From Schistocerca nitens (taxonomy: Eukaryota > Arthropoda > Insecta > Orthoptera > Acrididae): DNA of 64,000 bases. Of the stretch, positions 58,383 through 64,000 are shown piece after piece (position 1 is the stretch's first letter; every line of letters begins with the position of its first letter). A program made the translations under genes and the position numbers. Below the pieces are notes generated by a model. It saw only the letters and a list, made by a program, of their open reading frames with translations, was not told the DNA's origin and ran no database searches. The DNA is taken from positions 543,917,602 through 543,981,601 of the forward strand of contig NC_064616.1 of NCBI RefSeq assembly GCF_023898315.1, given 5' to 3'.

Positions 58383-58445
58383 CATTCACCTGAAGATGGC
58401 CAGAAGACTCTGCGCCGAAATATCGTGGCATAAGTTACTGATATC
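58383..58445 (+). ncRNA. Hammerhead-ribozyme-like core beside the Penelope-like element
   Basis: CTGAAGA (58390-58396) matches the CUGANGA box. GGC-CAGA (58398-58404) pairs with TCTG-c-GCC (58409-58416) as stem II with an AGAC loop. GAAA is at 58417-58420. TATC (58421-58424) pairs with GATA (58440-58443) as stem III, and TC (58444-58445) fits the UH cleavage dinucleotide. The matching stem I could not be formed from the immediate flanks. It is antisense to the RT, which fits an inverted terminal repeat. Hammerheads are established in Penelope-like terminal repeats. Confidence 0.5.
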
Positions 58446-58509
58446 CGGCAGTTCTCCCGTGTTTTTATGGAAAAGTACCTCTTTACAGTCCTTTAGTACA
58501 GCCTCCCTG

Positions 58510-59480
58510 GTTCTCTATGACTGAATCTCAACGTCTAGGACACTCTGTTATTCCATTCAGGACACCAACGATGTGCATCTCTTGAATTGCTCGGGTAACA
58601 GTGGTAGAAATCTCTACCTGAGAAGTATAACGGCGTCCACGCGTATGTCTTTTCAACTTCGGGAACAAGTCGAATGCATGTACAGGCGGTAGGGAGGATG
58701 CGGCAGCATTTCTCATCCGCACTCGTATTCGCGTAGTTTTTGGGCTACAAAATTCTCGATACGTGACCCAAGACTGTCTTCGACAATGAGTGGGCCTTCG
58801 TCGAGCAGGTTTTGCATGAAGTCACGATAATACACTTTTGTGGGAGTTTTTCCACATGGGACTATCTGTCATAATGATTCCTTGGTGATCATCAGCAAAA
58901 ATTGTTATATGTTTCAGCTTCGATTGATAGCGTCAAATTTTTTTTGGACGTGGAGAATCTGAAGCTCTCCACTCACTGGACTGTGATTTCACCCCCGGTT
59001 CAAAGGTACTAATCATTATTTCATCAATAGCGACACAAGATTCCTTGACCTTCAAGGTCCAATCGTTGTTTGAGCAAGGCTGCATTGTACAGGCGCATTT
59101 GCTACTCTTCAGGAGTCAAACACTGTGGGACCAATCTCGCATTAATTTTGCTCTTCTTCAAGTCATATGTTATAATACGGAATAGTGATACTGGAGGAAT
59201 TCCCGTTGATTCATAGAGTTTCTCACAAGTCGCACTGAGATCATCTTCAAGTTTTCATTCATTTGTAGACGTTTCTGGCCTTTGGGTTCTTGGATTTCCA
59301 TCTATGCTCATACAACCATCGCGAAGCTGATTAACCCACCATGAAACTGTACCACGGTCCACTGTAAACTTACCACAAACTTCACTTAATGCACCGTGGA
59401 CTTCTGTTGAGTTTTTGCCGCGTAAAGTATCCGTCTTGATTTACGTTATCTGGTCTTCGACAGTCACAGTACCCGGGACC
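58510..59480 (-). pseudogene. Mariner-type transposase, degenerate
   Basis: Minus-strand fragments give an N-terminal HTH approach (RGTVSWWVNQLRDG), KKSKINARLVPQCLTPEE, a catalytic block corresponding to VAIDE near 59030, ITIFADDHQGI-type sequence (near 58890), then KVYYRDFMQNLLDEGP and further C-terminal pieces. Many stops and frameshifts. I could not trace inverted repeats with confidence. Confidence 0.75.
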
Positions 59481-59649
59481 TCTGCAGGGTCCATTTCTAT
59501 CTCTCCCCAGTTTTATGTTAGAATACACAGCCAAAAGCAAAAACAGATGCTTCTTCCTCAAGCTCCCAACTACATCTGTGTAATTTTCATTGTTGTTGCA
59601 TCAAACAGTCTACAGTAATACCAACCTTTACGTTAATTATGAAATTCGT

Positions 59650-61300
59650 CTCTTGTGTCCAGGGCTGCGTGTTGCACAAGCCTATAACTTTGCAGGTCCA
59701 CCTAGTGGTATATTAAAATAGTGTAAATAAAATTTGTTACGAATAGAATTATTAGTGAAGAAGTAATAATTTAAAACGTCATGCCCGATGTGTCAGTTCT
59801 AATGCAGGAACATCGAGAATTTAGTTTCCAGTAAACCTTTTTTCTTTCGTTATTTCGTGGGGTGTGTAAATGAGAAAAAGTGTCGTAAGGGTGTGAAACT
59901 ATGTGCAAGAAAATTTCTTATAGTACATGTCTGAATTATGCCCTGTTGACAAACCAAATTTATTACCTGTTGTGATTTTCATCGTATTTGTGCAGTACCA
60001 TTGACGCTTTCGTAATTCTGTTCCAGGTGGTAGTCTACTCAGTGGTTGTTGTTCTTTAGTTTACATGGAGGCCTGATTTTCTGCGTAGTGAGTTGCTTAT
60101 CAGCTACAACAAGCCGCGATTGTTTCAGCGACCCTATTATGAGCACGTTGTCGCATTTTATTATGGCAGTGGCTGTTTTCCCCAATCGATGTACTAACGG
60201 TTCACCCTTAACACAGTGGACATCAAAACCCTAGTGCCTACAAGGCGTCGGACGTTGAGTGCCCCAGGCACCAAGTACGCAGGATCAGGCCGTGACAGAA
60301 CACAATTATATGACGCTCGAACACTCGACTCCGATGCTGATGGTCAGATATGGGTTAGCCGCATCCTGATCTGACGACACGCCTAAATATTCCGCTCTCT
60401 CTTTCCCACCCCACCACCTCCACCCTGCCTCCTACTCAGTGGTTATGAATATTTCAATATCTCGTGGTTTTAGGTCGAACTGTAAAAAAGATGAAATGTT
60501 GAACTGTACGTTCAATTTAAGTACAATGAGTCAGAAAATCAGTCTTTTGTAGCTTAGGACGTGATCTAGCAGCACTTTCAGTTTCATGAACAGTGACAGG
60601 CAAATGAAATTACTCGACATCGGAATGGAGAGTGAACATCACTGTAGTGTATGATTTCGATATAAGGAAGGAGTAATAGTGTCACCTATCCTCTCAATAT
60701 TTTGAAGATAAGGAAAGGCTTTTTAATGCATTCCCACAAGAGGGCACTCTTGGTAGTTCTTGAGTCGTATCAGACTACATGTTATTGTTAATCTTACTTG
60801 CTAAACCTTTATTGTAAAAATTACTTCACTGGGAACTAGAGAATTACTATTAATGTGTTATTAAATGGCCAACAGGAAAGAATGAGTAGACGATTATACA
60901 TATGAGCCGTTTATTTTAAACACTGTTGGTTGCAACTGAGGCTGATCGCGTTTGATGAAACTTATTCAAATCAGTCATTGACATACTGCAGATGTTTAAG
61001 ACTGTGTAGAGAAACGCACTTAGTTATAACAAGCGCTCTCGCTGTGCAACACAAGATAGTGGTGAATTGCGCCTAACAGAGCTCCGATAATGCAGCTGCT
61101 GGAATTGTCCACCTCCTACGGTCTCCTGCTCCTCTGGCACCAACCTGGCAGACGGAGGAAGACGAGTGTCTCAACCAATGGAGTGCCCTTACCCCCACTT
61201 CATACAGTGGGCGGAACAGGGCGTGGTCTGGAAGGAGCCTACAGCTGTTGACCTTCTGAGACTTCATGTTCTCCTATCAGTTAAAAGGATCCGCGCCTAC
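59650..61300 (+). repeat. Family X, copy C
   Basis: The longest uninterrupted copy here. Its 5' part (CCTAGTGGTATATTAAAATAG) also matches 38440-38560, its middle matches copy B left and copy A, and its 3' part matches copy B right. The CCCACT...AGTGGG hairpin is at 61194-61211. Confidence 0.75.
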
Positions 61301-61985
61301 GCAGCTAGAAACACAGTCATGTAGGCCATTCCGAGGGATCTTTGTGCTATTGGCTAAAGCGTATGACGTCAGCGAGAATACTAATCGGGGCTCCTCCTCT
61401 TGGGCCGCGGAATACTGTCTCTGCAGTTCACGATGCTTTTAACACCAGCATCACAAACAGTATGTTGTAAAGTGCTGATGCAAATCATTAAGCATCGATT
61501 ATATATAAAAGTATTAAATAAACATTTGTAAGTCAAAATAATATCCACCTTCAATGATTTAATGTTGAGTGCTAGAATGTCTTACTGTGTTCATAAATAC
61601 AGTAACTCAGGTAGATCACGAAGCATCAACTTGAAGAATTTTCCTCACTGCAAGTTCTTTCCAGTTTACTGTTTTGTCTCGTTCTCCAAATGCCTTGTTT
61701 AAATTTAGGTTCTTGGAATAACGTAGAGAGAAACCACTTTGTGACGCAATTCTGGGAACTTTGACGTTACTGTAGAAATTATCTTTTGCATTACTTTGTC
61801 AAACGTAGCACCATGTCATCCAAGAAAACTGCAAAATGTCACTTCAAACGGGTTTAGTTTATTGAACCAGTGAATTGAGGCAGAAACGAGCCTACTGCTG
61901 GAGATTACGGAGCTGCAGTCATTTCCGGTGATGTAATATGAAGCCAGAAGAAGTTTCTCTGACAGTGAACCCAAGGACCTGTCAA
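61301..61985. other. No recognised feature
   Basis: Unassigned sequence between family X copy C and a LINE fragment. Confidence 0.4.
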
Positions 61986-61989
61986 TGTG

Positions 61990-62735
61990 AAACAGAATCT
62001 GGCACCGTGTGAAACACAGTCTAATTCGTTGTTTTATTGCAGAAGAAAACTGGTAATTGACTCTGAAAATGAAAATGTGAAGTCATCCACATGAATACTA
62101 AAGGGATTCCGCAAAATTTCGGTTACACGATAAATGTAAAAGGCTGTAAATTAAAATTCATTTTTGAGACTACAATTACGAATAACTTCAGTTTGCAACG
62201 ATCTAATAGCAATAGCGTCGGCAAATTGACAGAATACTTAGCAAATGTGACAGGTCTACTGAGGGACTGCGTACATTATGCCAGTACGTCCTCTTCTGGA
62301 ATATTGCTATGTGATGCGGGATCCCCAGCAGACAGATTTGACGGAGGACATCGAAAATGCTCAAAGAAGGGCAGATCGTTTTGTATTATCGCAAAATAGG
62401 GGAGACAGTGCCATGAATATGACACGTGAGTTATGATGGCAGTCTTTCGAACAAAGACGTTTTTCGTAGAGGTAGGATCTTCTCATGAAATATCAGTCAC
62501 CATCTTTCTCCTCCGAGTACGAAATTCTTTTCTTTTAGCACCCACCTACCTAGGGAAATGATCATCGCCATAAAATAAAAGAAAACAGACGTCGCAAGGA
62601 CAGATTTAAATGTTCGTTATTTTCACGCGCTATTTGAGACTGGAATGGTAGAGAAATAGCTTAAAGTTGTTTCGATGAATCCTATGCTGGACACTTTAAT
62701 TGCGAAACGTAGAGTAGTCGTGTGGATGTAGAAGA
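61990..62735 (+). pseudogene. LINE ORF2 3' fragment (relative of 23.3-kb copy)
   Basis: 62090-62735 aligns in order with 25058-25735: ATGAATACTAAA/ATGAGCACAAAA, TTACACGATAAAT/TCCACGATAAAT, GTACGTCCTCTTCTGGAATA/GTACGTCATCTTCTGGAGTA, AAAGAAGGGCAGATCGTTTTGTA/AAAGAAGGGCAGTTCATTTTGTA, and the end GTAGTCGTGTGGATGTAGAAG. It carries only the RT thumb and C-terminal region, with several breaks: a 5'-truncated, old copy. Confidence 0.75.
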
Positions 62736-62739
62736 AGCA

Positions 62740-63397
62740 CATCTGTTAATTTCGACAACATATTTTGAATGCTTGACTTGCAGGACCTTGTTATTTCTTT
62801 TCAATACGTAGTTTTCTCTCCTCAGCAGTTGTGTCCTAATTTTTAATCTGTCTATTTCGTGTTTAGCAGTAGTGTCTTTCTGACAACTACATCTGTGCTG
62901 GTCGACTGATCTAAATTAATTTGTAAAGCTGACAGCGCACTCTTCTCTTTCCACTTCGGCAATCTCTATAAAAAACAATGCAACATTAATTCCAAAGACG
63001 ATAGTACGTAGAAACATGTTTCCAAAGAAGCTGAATATCTGGCAATTATATTTACGTTGTCCTTGCTGGTGCTTGCGACAGACTTGGATGCACATCCGTA
63101 CCAACTGGGAATTTTTTCTGATGCAAAAAAACACACTTTAATCGTCATTTCAAATGAATCGGCGAAAGCTCATTTTCTAATTCCTGTTCATAATCTTCGG
63201 AAAGGAAATTATCTCAATAAATACTTGCACTATTCGCATTACCAGGTTCAGTTCTTTTACAGCGTGACACTCATTTGTGGTGTAGTTCTCATATCTTTAG
63301 GAAATCGAAAGTAAGAGACATCCGCAATTTTATATGAAACATTTTTGCACTCAGTAGTAGCACAATAAATTCTAATTTTGTTTCTATTATGACAATC
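62740..63397. other. No recognised feature
   Basis: Unassigned sequence. An 85-codon ORF at 63057-63314 has a hydrophobic C-terminal segment (YSVTLICGVVLISLG) that could be a membrane segment, but there is no family match and no support that it is real. Confidence 0.35.
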
Positions 63398-63497
63398 CGA
63401 TCAGAAATAAGAATAGCTAATATGAATTTCATTCTATTAATTTAATTCGACCAGCAAGAAGAATAGCTAATATGAACTTCATTCTATTAATATTATG
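63398..63497 (+). repeat. 50-bp tandem duplication
   Basis: Two units at 63398-63447 and 63448-63497, sharing GAATAGCTAATATGAA[T/C]TTC and ATTCTATTAAT at a constant 50-bp offset. Confidence 0.8.
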
Positions 63498-63603
63498 TGG
63501 GGAATTTGAGAATTAGCGTGCATTAACAACGCACGTGTAGCGTTTTTGCCACCCGCTTCTCGTTCCCCGTATTCCGAACGACTACATGCCGTTTTGTTCA
63601 GGA

Positions 63604-63644
63604 CCAATGATATATAAGGGCCCTGTACCGAACCTCTGACGTCA
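63604..63644 (+). promoter_or_regulatory. Promoter-like cluster: CCAAT, TATATAAG, TGACGTCA
   Basis: CCAAT at 63604-63608 and TATATAAG at 63611-63618 are followed by a perfect CRE palindrome TGACGTCA at 63637-63644. GC-richer sequence continues to the window end. This could be the core promoter of a host gene lying to the right or of another LTR. No downstream coding start was recognised within the window. Confidence 0.35.
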
Positions 63645-64000
63645 CACTAGTCGGCTAATCCGCCACACTTCGTGAACGCGAGGCTCCGTTCAGGGACGAT
63701 CGGAAATCAATTTTTAATTGAAACGTTGTCCAGCAAAGGTCTTAATTTTGTCGTATGCTATCGAGAACATCCAAGCACATAACCTCGCATTCAGGAATTA
63801 CTAAATTCGTCTGAAATAGTTACTCGCTTCCCGCCGGAGGTGGCTGCTGGCACTCATAAGACCTGTAGTGTGACGTGCTGTGACACACGCGCCACTGCCT
63901 GTCTTAGTTGTTGGCCTCAGTTTCGCCAGGAGGCTGTGCGAGTAGCCACTATGGCATGCACTGGGCCCCGGCAGCTTATCGGTGTGACGTGTGACGCTAG

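Noticed and set aside
1-64000. CRISPR array, prokaryotic operon or phage region
   Set aside because: No regularly spaced short repeats, ribosome-binding sites or operon-like gene packing. All coding content is eukaryotic transposon protein.

Overview
This window looks like repeat-dense intergenic DNA from a large insect genome. A short-horned grasshopper or locust (Orthoptera, Acrididae; Schistocerca- or Locusta-like) is my best guess. The basis is at least twelve copies of one tRNA-derived SINE that I associate with locust genomes, several further SINE heads, a 5S-rRNA-derived SINE, and CR1/L2-type, Gypsy, Penelope-like and mariner-type elements packed without any recognisable host exon. I found no host gene, rRNA or functional tRNA. 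Nearly all supportable coding signal is transposon protein, and most of it is broken.

Layout. 1-4.2 kb: a decayed Gypsy element (gag, RT, integrase) on the + strand, split by three SINEs and missing much of RT/RNase H. 4.4-8 kb: two SINEs, otherwise unassigned AT-rich DNA. 8-10.7 kb: a second Gypsy pol on the - strand with a SINE in its RNase H region, followed at 10.8-12.3 kb by a 1.4-kb repeat (R1) that recurs at 29.4-30.8 kb behind a gag-like remnant in the same orientation; R1 may be the LTR/leader of this Gypsy family. 13.3-16.2 kb and 23.3-25.7 kb: two decayed CR1/L2-like LINEs. 16.7-17.7 kb: copy A of an unclassified repeat (family X). 19.0-20.6 and 25.8-27.4 kb: an inverted pair of a 1.6-kb unclassified repeat (R2), each copy hit by its own SINE. 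32.1-35.9 kb: LTR plus gag of a third LTR retrotransposon (- strand), without pol. 39.0-40.8 kb: a Tc1/mariner-superfamily element with roughly 260-bp terminal inverted repeats, sitting in a (TA)n tract. 41.2-48.4 kb: a three-level nest. Family X is interrupted by a probable solo LTR (TATT target duplication), which is itself interrupted by an essentially complete CR1/L2-like LINE with intact ORF1 and ORF2. 48.4-53 kb: a doubtful hAT-like region and a gag-protease remnant. 53-54 kb: a SINE and a 5S-derived SINE. 56.9-58.4 kb: a Penelope-like RT/GIY-YIG element with a hammerhead-like RNA core beside it. 58.5-59.5 kb: a mariner. 59.6-61.3 kb: family X copy C. 62.0-62.7 kb: a LINE 3' fragment. 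63.4-64 kb: a tandem repeat and a promoter-like cluster of unknown ownership.

The most informative single element is the intact LINE at 42.4-47.0 kb. ORF1 has an SGNH-esterase-like domain. ORF2 has endonuclease and RT domains but no in-frame ATG before its endonuclease motifs. A perfect T TTT TTA slippery heptamer lies just before the ORF1 stop and would place ribosomes in the ORF2 frame after a -1 shift. This suggests an ORF1-ORF2 fusion product made by frameshifting. The SINEs presumably depend on LINE machinery of this general kind, but no tail match was demonstrated.
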